Source of the DNA: Tenrec ecaudatus
Taxonomy: Eukaryota > Chordata > Mammalia > Afrosoricida > Tenrecidae
DNA: 64,000 nucleotides
Direction of reading: 5' to 3'
NCBI RefSeq assembly: GCF_050624435.1
Contig: NC_134546.1
Location: forward strand, 40,317,501-40,381,500
A model generated the notes under the pieces. The model saw only the letters and a program-made list of their open reading frames with translations. It had not been told where the DNA came from and did not search any database. Of the stretch, positions 29,093 to 42,636 are shown piece after piece; positions within the stretch are counted from its first letter, which is position 1, and each line of letters opens with the position of its first letter. Made by a program: the position numbers and the translations under genes.

Positions 29093-30193
29093 CATATCAA
29101 AATTTATAATTTTTACATTTCACAACAAATCCTATGTTAGAATCTTCATTGTTAATAGGAAATCACAGGGATAAATAAAGACTTCTGGAAAATAAATAAG
29201 CTTCTTTACAAAAAAAATTATATATATTTATAAAAATCTCTGGTGTTAAATATTACTGAATATATATATATTAGGATTCTTTTCAATAAAAGAACTTAGA
29301 TGTATATATTCTGAGGCTAGACTACCACAACCTTAAAGTCTTCATAACAAAAAGACTTGCTAAAAATTATACTACTGATGGGCTGAGGTTTAAAGTCTAC
29401 ACATTTTTGGTTACACATTAGTATAAAGTTAGAGGATAGCTTAAGGAATTTAATCTATGGAAGTATTTTGTCCCAACAAATGCTGTATCTATTTTATATT
29501 ACTTACCCAGGGCCACAGATCAGACTGGAAACTTAAGGCAAACCTGTGCTAGTAACAACTGTGTGTTTAGAAACAGCTCCCAGTTTCATGGCATAAAGAA
29601 CCACACTTGACAACTGTTTCTAACACAGTTGCGAACTACCAAAGCTCTTATCCAACTACTAAAAATATTTATGAATAAAATGAAATCAAGACTAAATTGA
29701 TTTTTAAATACAGTTGTTTCAAGGTATAGAATTCAGAAGTGGTTATTAAAAACCTGCCTTTAGAAAGTTTGCTATAATCAGATTATTTCTGACCACTATT
29801 TTGTATATTTTCAATCACCACCCCCTCCCCCCACCCAAACACACACACACCTACTGAGTTTTCACTGTAACATGAACTATAGGCATTACCTGACTGGTTA
29901 AAGGAAATATAAACTTTGACTACAAAAAAAACAACAATCTTCAGAAACCAAATCTTTGAGATCATAAAGAACTATTGAAAACTTAAGTTTCATTTCAACA
30001 AAAGAAACTTAGACCTATCCATTCTAAACTACTTGGAACAAAGTGTATTTATCAAATATTGTTGAATGAGTAACAATGCGTAAATCTGCCACGGTGCTAG
30101 TAAAAAGAATACTGTTATTTAAAGAGCTTCTGAAGGACAAGGACAAAGAGACACGATATATACACACACACACTCGTGCATGCGCATGCCACT

Positions 30194-30262
30194 GACTCAT
30201 AAGACCCCTAGAAGACAGAACAAAATTGCTCAGTAGGGTTTCCAAAACTGTAAATCAATCTA
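30194..30262 (-). repeat. AfroSINE tail fragment, antisense
   Basis: tgactcataagacccctaga, agggtttccaaaactgtaaa. Confidence 0.55.
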
Positions 30263-30269
30263 TAGTGTC

Positions 30270-30970
30270 CCTACCATGCGCTATACCAGAGACAGGCAAT
30301 AAGTACTAGGAGAACATGAGACCACATCTAATTCCATCACGAATGGTGTTGAGGTTTGAGCGACAGCTTGAAGAAGAAAATCCAAGTTAGAAATTGAACA
30401 ATAAATGAAGTTGGTAAAAGGGAAGGTGAACCAAGGCCTCCTTCTGCACCGAGACCAGAAGAACTAAATGGTGCCCAGCTCCGACTACTACTGATTGTTC
30501 TGATGGGGGTATAATACATACATATTGATGAGAGGGAGGTAAATGTGAAATAGAACTTCAAAATCGCAGCAGCAGCAGCACAATAAAAATTCAGATTTAC
30601 TGGATCCACTGAGACTAAAAAAATCCCTACGACTGAGATACTCTTTAAACCTCAAAGCAAAACTATCCTCTTGTTACCTTCTAGCAAAATAGACTAGCAT
30701 ATAAATGAATTCACCCATGAATACTACACTCTTAAAAAAACATCTAAATGGGATCAAATGATCAATAGCCTAAAACATAGATGAGATGAAGAGGGAGGGG
30801 ACCGACCCTAAGAGACGAGGTTCATACAAACAGAAATTAGATTTAGAAAATATGATAACATGAAGCATGTAAGTAATGTCAGTGAACAATGCACGTATAT
30901 GTGTAGAAATGAAAACCTGGTTTGTTGTGTACATTTACACCAGAACAAACAAACAATTGTAATAAAAACA
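30270..30970 (+). mobile_element. L1 3' UTR-like element, another family
   Basis: aaatggtgcccagctccgac, tactactgattgttctgatg, cactgagactaaaaaaatcc and the end caattgtaataaaaacaaac match the 3' UTR of older afrotherian L1 elements as I remember them. A (GCA)5 run sits at 30565-30580. Confidence 0.6.
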
Positions 30971-31059
30971 AACAGAAGGATTAGTATGTGTGTATGAAGT
31001 CTTAAAAGTGCTCACATACAGCACAGGTCTCAAAAAATGGCAATTTGCTCTGTTTGGCT

Positions 31060-31402
31060 ATTCTATGGAATAAAGACCAGATTATAAAAGATGTTATAAA
31101 GAACAAATTTGTCTTGGAAGAAGTACAACCAGAAAGCTCCTTAGATGCAAGGATGGCGAGACTTTGCTCACACACTTTACCAAGAGGGCCCAGTCTCTGA
31201 ACAGGAACATCATGCTTGGTAAAGTGCAAGAGCAAAAAATAGTTATACACACTTGAAGGGATAGAATGACACTCTGACTGCAACAATGGGCCCCACCATA
31301 ACGCATGTGGATGGCACAGGACTGGGAAGTATCTTATTCCATTGCACATTAGGTCCCTATATGCTGGGATTAACTTGGTGGCATCATACAACAAACATAC
31401 AG
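31060..31402 (+). mobile_element. RTE LINE 3' fragment
   Basis: caaatttgtcttggaagaag, gcaaggatggcgagactttg and catcatgcttggtaaagtgc are standard RTE 3' landmarks. It ends attaacttggtggcatcata. Heavily decayed. Confidence 0.78.
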
Positions 31403-31793
31403 AAAAAGTCAAAATGGATGTCAAGACAGTTTGAAACTTATCTTGAACAGAGAATAGCTAAAGTAAAAGGAAGAAATAACAAAGAAACTTGAACAAAACA
31501 TTTCAAATGGAGGCTTGAGAAGACCATCAAAACAACTGGAAATGACAGACTTGAAGACCAGTGGCAGACCAGGTAGGAGCATATATGGTAGTAATACAAT
31601 TGAGAAATGAAGATGGCTTGAAATCTGGAAGAAGTGGAATAACTAAATAAACAAGATATATTCACAAATAAAATGCATACAACTAGGTGACTGACTAGAT
31701 AAGGGAAAAGGTGGAGAGGAGGCTAGGGCACGGCAATCCAATGATGCAGGAGACTGCAATGGGGGAAGGAATACGAGAGGTGTTCATGCGCAA

Positions 31794-32004
31794 AACTCAA
31801 ACTTGCTGACATTGAGTCAATTCCAACTCATAGCAACCCTATAGGAAAGGGTAGACAGAACTGCCCCTGTGGGTTTCCAAAACTAAATCTTTACGGGAGT
31901 AGAAAGCCTCATCTTTTTTCCAGTGGAGTGGCTGGTGGTTTTGAACCGGTGAGCTTGTGGTTAGCAGCCCAATATGTAACCCCATCACACCACCAGCACG
32001 CCTT
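31794..32004 (-). repeat. AfroSINE type 1, antisense
   Basis: tcaattccaactcatagcaa, actgcccctgtgggtttcca, tggctggtggttttgaaccg. Well preserved. Confidence 0.88.
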
Positions 32005-32128
32005 GAGTTCAAGCTATGTTTCTGAATTTTCTGTGAGACATTCAAGTGGAGATGCTCAACATAAAACTAGATACATAGTAAAGAATTAAGAGATTTTTGC
32101 CAATGCTGAAAATAAACCAGTTAACCAT

Positions 32129-32265
32129 GTGACCCTAGGATTTCTGAAACTGTAAACATTTACAAGAGCAGTCATCTTTCTCCTGAGGAGCTGCCGATGC
32201 ATTCCAACTGATGAGTTTGCATTCGCAGCCCAATGCATACCCACAGCAACACCAAGGCTCCTTCG
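32129..32265 (-). repeat. AfroSINE, antisense, tail-truncated
   Basis: ttctgaaactgtaaacattt, atctttctcctgaggagctg, acaccaaggctcc. Confidence 0.75.
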
Positions 32266-32404
32266 ACCGTAACTCAGTGGGGAATCAGAAAGTATAGACT
32301 ATTAAGTTCAAGCATATGATGTAGTATTTATGTAACTATATATATATCTATATCCATACAATTTACAATATGTGCTTGACATTACAATATTAAAAGGAAA
32401 CCAA

Positions 32405-32605
32405 GTAAAAGGAGTAGTGGGTTAAATGTTGACTGCTAACTGTACAGTCAGCAGTTTAAACCCACCAGCTGCTCCATGTGAAAAAGATGAGGTGGTTTGC
32501 TCCTGTAGAAATTTAGTCTCATAAATTCTAAGGGGCAGTTATACTCTGTCATATAAGGTCCCTATGAGTTCTTATGAGAATCAATTAGATGGCAATGGAT
32601 TTTAA
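32405..32605 (+). repeat. AfroSINE type 1
   Basis: aacccaccagctgctccatg, tctaaggggcagttatactc, caattagatggcaatggatt. Confidence 0.82.
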
Positions 32606-33336
32606 GTAGGCACCTTAACACTGAAGATTCATATTACATATGCCATCCAACTCTAACAAATTGCATTGCTCTCTCTGTTAACTTCCAAAGTATAAACACT
32701 TCATATAAAAACTGTCAGTTCGAAAACTGACTATAGCTTGTTTAAACTTTATTTTGTTTTTAAAAAGAAAAGGAAGCGTTCAATGAAAGCTAATTCACTC
32801 ATCAGCTCTAGAATAACTCTAGTTTCACTCTTTCTGGTGTTATTTTTCACATTCTGTTCTTGTGGCCTGATATTGTCTCCTCCCATTACTTTCAGGGAAA
32901 TCAGGAAAGCAGTATAGTCCTCACTCAAAATGTAACATTTAAAAATACCTTTTCTATTGTCTAATTTTTTATTTAATTTCGAATTTTCAAAGTGACAAAG
33001 TATTCTTCTATTATTTTTAAGCACAATTCAAACTCTATTGGACAACAGTGTAATTCCAAAGGAGTTCTGCACCTAAGTAAAAGTACATCATTAGTTTGAG
33101 AAATTACATTATTTAAATTAGCAATAAATTCACATCTGATTCTAAGTAGCTTGTAATTCATTAAAGCTATCAACTAAAGTGTGTTAGTTTCCATGTGTTA
33201 GCTAGTTACTGTGAACTCAAAGATCTGCCATTAAGAGATTTAGTGCAATAAAAGAGACATGTAAACACACTAGTGTTTCTCAGAGTGGATGGGGGCTGCT
33301 AGATTCAGAACAGAATGATACAGAAAACCAGAAACC

Positions 33337-33538
33337 ACACTCAAAACCATCAAAAGTGGATTCTGACTCATAGCAACCATACAAACAGAGTAGAGCTCCC
33401 CTTAATCGTTTCCAAGACTGTAACTCTTCACTGGAGTAGAAAGCCTCATCTTTCTCCCACAGAGCGGGCCTGTGGTTTCGAGCTGATGATCCACCAATTA
33501 GAAGCCAACATGCACAACACTGCACCACCAAGGCTCCT
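33337..33538 (-). repeat. AfroSINE type 1, antisense
   Basis: ggattctgactcatagcaac, gagtagaaagcctcatcttt, actgcaccaccaaggctcct. Confidence 0.87.
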
Positions 33539-34007
33539 CTCCACAATGATCCACGGTGGTTTCAAAAGCTAATACTTATACCTAATTCTGGATTTTGGCT
33601 GTAGTATGAAGGTTTTTAATGGCCAGTGCAGCACTGAGTAATTTTTTTCTCTCTCCTCCCCCTTTTGAAAAGGGGGTGGGTAGCAGGCCAAGTTTGGGAA
33701 CCTGTGATATAAACAAATAAGTAAAGCAATGTAAGTGATATACTAAAGGTTTTATGTACATTTAAATTAAGGCATAAAAGTTATGTTCACAGCTTAAAAT
33801 ATAAAAATTTAGCCAATTCTATTTTCACATAAAATTTAGAAATTCCTAGAAATGTCTTTTCTTTGTTTAGTTTCATGGAGAAGGAACAGTCAAGATAAGA
33901 AAAGCGTGAAGATCAATGAGAGTACGGCACCTGGTGATACCATAAGTACAATACAGCCTCCTTCTGTGCCACACTCACCAGTGTTACGCCGAGCCTAATG
34001 TTTCAAT

Positions 34008-34300
34008 CACTGAGTCAAATCACCTCACCAAGGGTCTTAGTTTTCTGCTCCTTTTCAATGACCCTCCACTTGACCAGGTACAATGTCCTCCAAAAGTCTG
34101 GTCCCTCCTGAGGGACTAGTCCAAAGTACGAGGGAGGAATTCTCGCCGTCCTTGCTTCAATAAGCAGCATTCTGGCTGTAATTTTTCTAACACAAATTTG
34201 GCCATTTTTTTCTGGCAGACAATGGTATATATTCACCATTCTTTCTGCCAACTCCAAAATTCAAAGGCATCAATTCTTCAGCATTCCTTATTAAGCTTTT
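34008..34300 (-). mobile_element. RTE LINE 3' fragment, antisense
   Basis: caccaagggtcttagttttc, tcgccgtccttgcttcaata and attcaaaggcatcaattctt are reverse complements of the RTE 3' landmarks seen elsewhere in the window. Confidence 0.75.
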
Positions 34301-34662
34301 GCATGCATATATAAAAAAATTAAGGATACCATGGATGGCTTCTGCCGGGTGCACATTACTCATTTCTTAAAGTATTAAATGCTTAGCCTTTCTTTTGTAA
34401 ATTCACAAGAAAAAACTTTTTTTAGTGAAGGGAAAAATAGACCTCCCTAGAAAGGAGAGGCAGAGCAAGAGAGAGGCAGAGGCTGAGTATTACCAGCTCT
34501 CTTTTCATGATCCCATCGTTTGAACCTAATTTTGGGGACAGCAACATTGGTGATTCCCAGGAATATTTTTACAGACTAAGAAATCATCTAACAAGTGTTT
34601 ACTGATGGGAGCACCCAAGGCCTATTAAGTCTAAGTGAACTGCTGAAAGATAAAAGGCTAAA

Positions 34663-34697
34663 AATAAATAAATAAATTAATAATAATAATAATTAAA
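34663..34697. repeat. (TAAA)n/(TAA)n low-complexity tract
   Basis: aaataaataaataaattaat followed by aataataataatt and an A-run. Confidence 0.85.
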
Positions 34698-34756
34698 AAA
34701 AAAGAAAGATAAAAGACTAGTAAGTGCTAACAAAATTAAATTTAAACCAATAGACT

Positions 34757-34915
34757 CCCAGTTTATTATGCCTACTTTATAAGTGAGTAACAAGGCACAG
34801 AGTAGTTAGATGACATGTCTGGTGTCATGCAGCATTAAATGGCAGAGGTAAAACTTGAACCCAGAGTCTGATGCTAAAGCCTCATAACCATTGTGTTATC
34901 TAAATACAGTTATAT
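34757..34915 (-). mobile_element. MIR SINE, antisense
   Basis: ttataagtgagtaacaagg, cacagagtagttagatgaca and cttgaacccagagtctgatg are reverse MIR landmarks. Confidence 0.75.
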
Positions 34916-34936
34916 TAAATACCACCAGATATACTT

Positions 34937-35130
34937 ATTAAAAGCCTAGTTGTCTTCAAGTCAGTTTCACATGTCATAGCAGAGATGTGCTCCATAGAAT
35001 TTTCAATAGCTGATTTTTCATTAGTCGATCACCAGGCCTTTCTTCTGAGGTGCCACAGGTGAACTTTCAACTTTTGGTGTGCAACTATTTATGTTAACCC
35101 ATTTGTACCTTCCGAGGGGCTCCGACTTAT
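34937..35130 (-). repeat. AfroSINE type 2, antisense
   Basis: gtgctccatagaattttcaa, tagctgatttttcattagtc, caccaggcctttcttctgag. Full length. Confidence 0.8.
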
Positions 35131-35727
35131 TTATTACTAGATGCATACTCAGTTTATAAAAGAAGGCAATGAAATGGTACATATACCTTTTGGAAATGCT
35201 TAATATTTTAAAAATCATGTTCTTTTCATGCTATATTTAAATTATTAATATAGTACTTGGCAAAGATGGCATTCAAATATTAGCTATTAAAATGTGAGGT
35301 ACTGAAAGTTAACTAGATAGACTCCAAAAATGTTTCAAAATTTTAGTAAAAGGACTGAAAAACATTGGCCAATTCAATCACCCCAAAACTCTTTGAGGTA
35401 GAAATGATCATTCTATTGCATAGTCATCATTGTCTGGAATGATTCTTGATTGCAGAAAATACAACGTTGTATATCTACAGATGCTATAGATGTTGACCAA
35501 AACTGAAAATTAATACTGTCCCCTTTAACTAATCAGTAGTCATTTGGGGGATGCCATATAATTATTCCAACAATTCTGCTCTGGATCAAAAGTATGTCTC
35601 AACTATTTGTTCTAATTATGAAAGTATGTTCACTGAGAAAATCTGAATAAACAAACCTGATTTCTGAAACTAGCCTTAAATCATTCAGAGTGAATTAAGA
35701 TACATCAAACTGGAAATTAATAATGAC

Positions 35728-35921
35728 TTTTTACAGCACATTTTATGAACCAAGCACTGTCAAGAATGTAAATATATGTACATTGTCTTATTTAATCATT
35801 ACTACCATCCCTATGGGAATGATGACATCATTCTCATTTAACAGATGTGGAAACTGAGGTTTGGAAAAATTAACTTTCTGGAAGTCATACAGCTACTTAA
35901 GTGATGGGCTGGGGCATTTGA
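35728..35921 (-). mobile_element. MIR SINE (MIRb-like), antisense
   Basis: aaccaagcactgtcaagaat, cagatgtggaaactgaggtt and gtcatacagctacttaagtg. Confidence 0.8.
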
Positions 35922-36479
35922 TGCAGGAACAAAGTGTCTAAACTTCTCTCTTGTCTCTTTAACAACAACACAATCAATAATATAACCAATAACAGGGGCC
36001 AATGATAATTTACGGTTAATATTTGTGAATTCCTGCTTTCCATGTAGACAACCTAGGTCCAATTCTCAGTAGTACCTAACAACAACAACGTTATACTCTT
36101 ATAAAGGAAAGCTTTTAATGATCAGTCTTACTTCTTGATTCTGTTCCCAGAACATGTTCTGCTCATTTATATAGATGCCTTTACTTGCTGGGTCTTTTTG
36201 CCTTAGAATATATTTGCCTCTTTACTCTCTTTATACCGTTATTATTCAGCCAAGTCCCACTTTTTACAAAACCTTTCCCAACTTTTGCACCTCAGATTCT
36301 GTTATCAGAGCAACTTGTAAAAAAGTCCAATCAAATGTGTATTATTAAAGATAAGTCTACCTTGTTCTATCACTTTGGACAAATCAATTAACCTTTTCAG
36401 TTCTCAATGTTTCGTCTGAAAAGTGCGAGGGATGCAGCACACCTGCCTGCGCACAGAGGTCTTATGAAGATACAGATGG

Positions 36480-36612
36480 CTGGTTTCCAACCCCAGTGCT
36501 TCTGATTCAAGAAGGGACTGGGGGGATGAAGAAGTAAGGATTTGTATTGCTAACTAGTTCCCACAGATGCTGGTTCTGCTAGTCCAGGGATCAAACTGGT
36601 GAGAGCCCTCAA
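36480..36612 (+). mobile_element. MER5A-like hAT fragment
   Basis: gtgcttctgattcaagaagg, tttgtattgctaactagttc and ccacagatgctggttctgct. Confidence 0.6.
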
Positions 36613-38923
36613 TGATTGCCCTAAAATGTAGGTCCTTTCAAGGCCAAAGTAAAGCATTCGGCCCTTATTCTGTGAAGCACTATAGAAAACGTTCAAAGAA
36701 TGTTGTAGCTTTTATATCAAATCTATGTTACCCAGCGGCTTAGGCCACACTATACTTGAGAGTCTAGGGCACAACATAAGACTCCTACAGTAATAGCAAT
36801 TAAAAAACAAAAAATAACAAAACAACAAGCCAGATAGGTCTGGTTTAGAGCGTGGTAATACGATTAGAAATAAACATACACCATTATGGCTCAATCACTT
36901 CCATGTTAATGTTTTACCATTATTCACTGGAAGGCTACATTTAATAGACTATTAGCTGCACAACACAACATGGAATCAAGAGTCACCTTCTGGATCACAA
37001 GAATGAAATAATAAAAGTGTCATATCTGGCAATGTTCAAGTTTACTTTCTTAATATATTTCCACTACAAATTATCCAAGAGATTTAAGTAGGCTTCTGGA
37101 AGACACAAAAGCATGATGCTGACTGGTGAAGGAAAGCGTTGACAACCACTGACTAGTAAGGTCGGCTGCAGCACAAGAAACCATGAAGTTTCTTCAAAAC
37201 GTCAAAGAAGCTTCAAACTCTGAAAATACAAGTAATGCAATTGATAATAGCCATTGTGGAGCAGTAAGTATAAGTAAGTCAATTCTCCTCACCAAACCAC
37301 AACAAAGAGTAAAGGAAGAATAAAGAAATTTCCAGATATGCAAAGATATAAAAGTTTATCTTCTATGTAACATTTCTTAGGAAGTTATTTGAGGATATAA
37401 TGCAGCAAAAATAGGGAATAAACAGAGGAAGAAGACACCCAAGAGAAGCAATAAAGGGAAAACCCAAGACAAAATGTATGAGGTTGGGTCAAAGAAGCTT
37501 GCATAAATTGGAACAGGCTATAGAAATAAACTTTCCTAGAAAATAGAGTAATTAGTAGATTATATAGCAGAGAGATCAGAAGATTTTGAGAATATAGTAA
37601 AGGCAATTAAATGCAATGTAAAAAGTGAACAGCCAGGACAACTGAAAGTCGTATTTTCAGTGGACTAGGAATAACAACATTAGGCTAGTGGAAAGAAAAC
37701 AACTCTAGCATATTATTTGGCTCCATGGAGGTGCAATGTCATATTCAGAGTAAAGCACAAACATTACTTTTCAACTCCTAGAACCACTTTATATACAAAT
37801 CACTGGGGGAGGGGTGAAACTGTCAACAATAGCTACAAATTAACAACTTTGGTAATGAAGAGTAGAAACAAACCTTAAGTCGTGAAAGATGAAGGCTATG
37901 AAATGTCCTCTTTTTAGAAAGGAGGGAGTTTAGATATTATCCATAGTTGAAGAAATATCAAATTAAGCTTTAAATATGTGCTGGGATGGAGGAAATGCTG
38001 TAGGAACATTAATACTATTACAGGAGAAGTCAACACAGGCAGAGTGCTATTTATGTATAAATCCATCTATTTTTACCCTGCATACAATTCTATTAATTGG
38101 AACATCAGGTTTTCCAAGTCTGCAAACCTGCACATGTAGATTTGTTTAAATTTTTAATTTAAAAATCAGTGTTTAAATTGCCCCAGTCTAAAATGAACAT
38201 ACCCATTGTTTGGTAAGAAAAGACTTACATAGCAATTAATTACTTAAATAAAAACACTATACAAAAGCCCTCTTGTGTGTGGGATATGTGTACTGAAGTA
38301 TCAGTTAATATGAAACAATTTGGAATAAGACGTCCTACCTGTAGTACACATAGTTTCTATAGAAGGAGCTATAGAAAAGCATCAAGCAAAAGCGTAAATG
38401 TAGTTTAGACTCAAGGGAAGAGTTCATGTCGTGATAAGAGGTTGGACCTGAGGATAAAATAATGGATAAACTAATGAAAGACCAAGAACGAGTGTTCAGA
38501 AAAGGGTAGGGGCATAAAAAACATGACCAAAAGTAAGGAGTCTAGTGACCCTGCCTTACTCAGGAGCTCTTATTATGGAAAGGCATAAGAAATTAAACAA
38601 GTCATCAAGAATTCAGAGACACCAACTGACTATGTAAACATAGCACAGTTAAGAGTAGGGACGTATGTTTTTCTAGATAGGCCCTTTTTTTAAAAACTCA
38701 CCAAACTCACATAAACATGGACTTGAAGTTCTCTTCCAGTAATTTTCTACAGTCCAACTGGAAACATAAGAATCTTAAGCAAACCTAATGGGTTATCTTT
38801 TAATCTCCATTATTTTTAAGCTTTACATGGGCAAATAGTGTGTGTGTGGGGGGGGTATGCATTTGAATACTACTGGCAAGTTTAAAGCCGCCTTATGATT
38901 CTACCCACCACTGCTTTGAAAAG
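36613..38923. other. Intron 1 stretch, unassigned
   Basis: 2.3 kb without AfroSINE, RTE or retroposon copies. 37080-37620 is purine-rich (cttaggaagttatttgagga, agaggaagaagacaccc) and faintly resembles an old interspersed repeat I cannot name. Confidence 0.45.
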
Positions 38924-39050
38924 GCGAGATGAAGCAGTTACCTTTCTTAAAGATTACAGCCTTGAAAATCCCCTTGGGGACTGGTTCTACTCTGCCTTTA
39001 TCATGTTGCTATGTGTGGGAATTGACTCAATTGACAACGGCTGGTTTCTG
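38924..39050 (+). repeat. AfroSINE, 3' half
   Basis: aagattacagccttgaaaat, ggactggttctactctgcct, gaattgactcaattgacaac. Confidence 0.7.
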
Positions 39051-39385
39051 ATTTACATACAAGTTTTACTGAAGCAAATGAGGTATCACATTAATCAACA
39101 GCAGGTGGCGCCAAAACACCATTTTATTTTTACCATTGCTTTAACAATATGAAAGGAAAAAAAGCTGAATAGAAATTGAGAGTGTGAGCTGGGTGGTGGT
39201 CGTGGTGGTTATAAACTACTTTAAATCTCATGTTCATGTACCTATGGATTGATATCAATAACAATCTTCTATTGTTTAAGTATTTAGTAAAAAAAATCAC
39301 ATAGCAACAAATAAAATACCCTACACTGAATAGAAGTACTTTTTAGGTTTACTAAAAAATTAACTATACAGTATTTCTTGAAAAG

Positions 39386-39500
39386 GAGCTTTGGTGGTGG
39401 TGCTGTCAAGTTAAGGATTGGTCTGCTAATCACAACACAGCGGTTCAAAGCCATGAGTAGGCCTGAGGAAAGATGAGGCTGTTGGTCCTCCTTGGAGGCC
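39386..39500 (+). repeat. AfroSINE, 5' half
   Basis: ggagctttggtggtggtgct, acacagcggttcaaagccat, gaggaaagatgaggctgttg. Confidence 0.72.
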
Positions 39501-39837
39501 ACTGTTTTGATTAGGGAACCACGACCACCACCCACTCCCCCCTTTGGTGAAGGCTTCCTAATGAGTTAAGACAAGTGTGTCACTGAGAACTTGTCTGTCG
39601 CCAGTGATCACAGACATACTTGGAATAAATTTGCGCAAGCATGAGCTGCAACCGATTTTTTTTGTATTTGTTTTTCCCTCAAACTATAGTATGTTTTTAC
39701 TTACCCATTTATCATGGTTTACATGATAACCTCATAATTAATGCCACAAATGAAACTGATCAGAATTATCAGTACTTTTCGGGTACTCTTCACAGAAATA
39801 TACAGGAGGGAAAAAATAAATATACAGGAGAGGCATA

Positions 39838-39900
39838 AGGATGACTTCAAAAAGTCTATGGAAAATTTTCATCTTTTCATTCCATCTTTCAAAAAAGGGT
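39838..39900. mobile_element. Hsmar2-like palindromic MITE, left arm and middle
   Basis: ggatgacttcaaaaagtcta, then ggaaaattttcatcttttca and ttccat. The right arm is lost or replaced. Confidence 0.55.
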
Positions 39901-40017
39901 CCATTTCCTTGCTTCATTCCAAGATACATCAGTGTTAAACACGACCAAACCAAAATATCCCCAGATTTTGGATCTAAAAGTTCAAAATATTTACATATAA
40001 AAATTAAAATACATAGA

Positions 40018-40197
40018 GTCGTTGAAAAAAAGGAAGACCCTTGATGTGCTGTATGGACACAGGGACTGCCACAAAATGGGCTCAAACATAACAACTGCGA
40101 AGATGGCGCAGTGTGGGCAGTGGTCAGTTCTACTGTACACAGGGTCACGATGCGTCAGAAATGACTTGACAGCACTAACCACAACATACACAAACAA
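40018..40197 (+). mobile_element. RTE LINE 3' end, short fragment
   Basis: Contains aagatggcgcagtg, tctactgtacacagggtcac and gacttgacagcactaaccac, the terminal portion of RTE. Confidence 0.72.
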
Positions 40198-40644
40198 CCG
40201 TAGGAATTTGAGCATTTAACTTGTGGCAAAGTCAACTAATGGTATAACATATGGACATTACTGTAAAAGGTTCACTTTTGTGTGTCTGGGTTAGGCTAGG
40301 ATTAAATTAATTTACAATGATAAGTAATAATGAGACAAGGGGAAAAAAAACTTGGCAAGATTTTAAAATAGAGGATCTGGACAACTTATACATAGGAGAA
40401 GTGGAACATTTTTGTATATTGATAAATGTGGATGAAACCTTATGGAAGATTATGATCCAACTCCTATATACAAATAGCTGAAATAGTTTTACTGTGTCTT
40501 ATGTGTGATCCTCAAATAAAGTGTTTTCAACACAGGTGACAGTTTACACTCAAGCACAAAACATTATTTAAATTTTTAACCATTTTTAAAGTTTCCAATT
40601 TTTCCTTCAAAAAGAATAATCTTAGAATAATGTATAATATGATG

Positions 40645-40885
40645 AGGCCCTTGGTAGTTGTTAGGTGCCTTCTGAACAATTCTGACTCATAATGAACCTA
40701 TGCACAACAGAAGCAAACATTGCCTGATCATGAGCAGCAGAGTTCACCTTTGCAGCCACCATGTCAGTCCATCCCAACAAGGGTCTTCCTCGTTTTCCCT
40801 GACCCTCTACTTTGCCAAGCATAATGTCCTTTTCCAAGAACTGATTTCTCCTGATAGCATGTCCAGAGCATGTAGACTCTTTTAT
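40645..40885 (-). mobile_element. RTE LINE 3' end, antisense
   Basis: It starts ggtgccttctgaacaattct and runs through agggtcttcctcgttttccc and ttgccaagcataatgtcctt, the reverse of the RTE 3' end. Confidence 0.75.
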
Positions 40886-41049
40886 GAATTAAAGCTATTG
40901 CCTCGAATAAGTTCTATGAACGCTCGGGTTTCTTGAGCTTTTTCAGGTCCCACCCACTCCTTTTTTGCTGTCATATTGTTAACCATCATTGCACGCCGAC
41001 TGTCCAAGAGGCAAACTATTGAATCCCTTCCTCTATCTTGAACCAAAGA

Positions 41050-42636
41050 GGAAAGCTTGCTAAACATGTCTGTTTTTAAAGTAAAGATAAGCAGGCAGTA
41101 AAATGGGAGCCCAGAAAATTTTCTAAATGAAGTACATATATCATAATGTTCTGAGCCTGTCTTTTTTGCTTTTGTTTCTTAGATTTAAATACCCGAGACT
41201 ACAGAACAGCTTTACTACAAATAGTTTAAATATTTCTTTTGATCATCATGGTTTGAGTAAAGTCATTTAAGAAAACACATAACCAAACAGTCTTCAACAA
41301 GAGCACAGGATTAGATAGGGGATATATTTCCCACAGCTGGCTAATTATAAAGAAATTTAAATGACAATTATACATATTTTTAATCTCTACCAATTAAAAA
41401 TTATCTTACCCTAGAGCATTAACCAAAACTAATCGAAACTTTAGCCTCTTCAGCAGAGAAGATAAGCTAAAGGAAATTGTAACTAACGCAAAGTAACAAT
41501 GTTCCACTGAAAGATGAAAAATGAACCAATAAAACCCTAAAAGGTTTCAATCTTATTTTTAAGTGTGGAGGTTCTCAAAACTAGTTGTGCACTCAATCAC
41601 CTGCAGACCTTGAAAAGGGCGAGGGATGGGGCGATCCACTCTCAGACTTCACTTCCTACGGATAGTCTGGCCATTTTATGGTAATTCCATATTCTGCGGG
41701 AAAGAGCAGGCCAACCCAATTTGGGCAGCTCCATACAAAAGGCAGTATGTTTTTTGGTTTCCGTAAAAGAAAGGTCCTTTCTTTTATCTCCTCTCCTCTT
41801 CAGTCCTTCCTCTACCAGCTGAACTATGGAAGGGAGCGCTCCTTTTTAGATACAAACAAGGTGAAATGATGAATTCGTTAGGGTTGGCAGCCATCCTAGG
41901 TTCTCAAGGGGAACAAACTTAAGGTCCTTGTTGACTGAGGGGGCAGAACTAAGACAAATACAGAAACTCAAGAGACAGTTTCATGACTCACTGTATCATA
42001 TCTGAAAACATGCAAGGTGCTATTTTCTTATTGTTAAAGCCAGTCTGAATCAAATTTGAGTTACCAGCATCTAAAAGCATCCTGAAAGCTGAAAAAAGCT
42101 TCAATGCCTAGGATATATAGTCTAGATTTAAAACTACATTAGTATTAGTTCAACAAATCCTCTTTCCCCAACATTTCTAAGTTTTGTATTCGTCTAAATA
42201 AATTTCCTCCCCTACCTCCAAACCTTTTAAAATATGTTAAAAGCAAACCTAAAATACTGCTGTTAACACAATATGAAGCCATCTCAAGTTAAAAGTGATG
42301 CAGACCTGTTGGCATTACAAGAAAGTTAATGTACTAATTATCAACTTACAGTTCTACTTACTGTCAGGAATAAACACTATTTTACAGAAGTTTGTTCTAA
42401 GGCAGAACAGGATTAAATAGAAATAAAAGTATTTCCACAAGTGTTCTGAAATAGCTCACTTAAATACTCTGGAACAACCCAGTTACAGAAAATTTAAGTG
42501 AAACTTGCAATCAAATAACAAGGAAATTAGGTTAATAACTGCTCTAAACAAAAGGTCTGTAAGCATTTTTGGATTTATTACATACTTAAGTAAATTATAC
42601 TTGCACCTCAAAAATTTCACGTAGTTTCCATCCCAA
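41050..42636. other. Intron 1 stretch, largely unassigned
   Basis: Only the MER5A-like fragment at 41567 is recognised. The rest is AT-rich. Confidence 0.5.
41567..41672 (+). mobile_element. MER5A-like hAT fragment
   Basis: aggttctcaaaactagttgt then gcactcaatcacctgcagac follow the 5' end of MER5A. Confidence 0.55.

Noticed and set aside
31002..31424. 140-codon minus-strand open frame
   Set aside because: Antisense reading of an RTE 3' end.
39738..40148. 136-codon minus-strand open frame
   Set aside because: Runs across a MITE and the antisense of an RTE end; chance frame.
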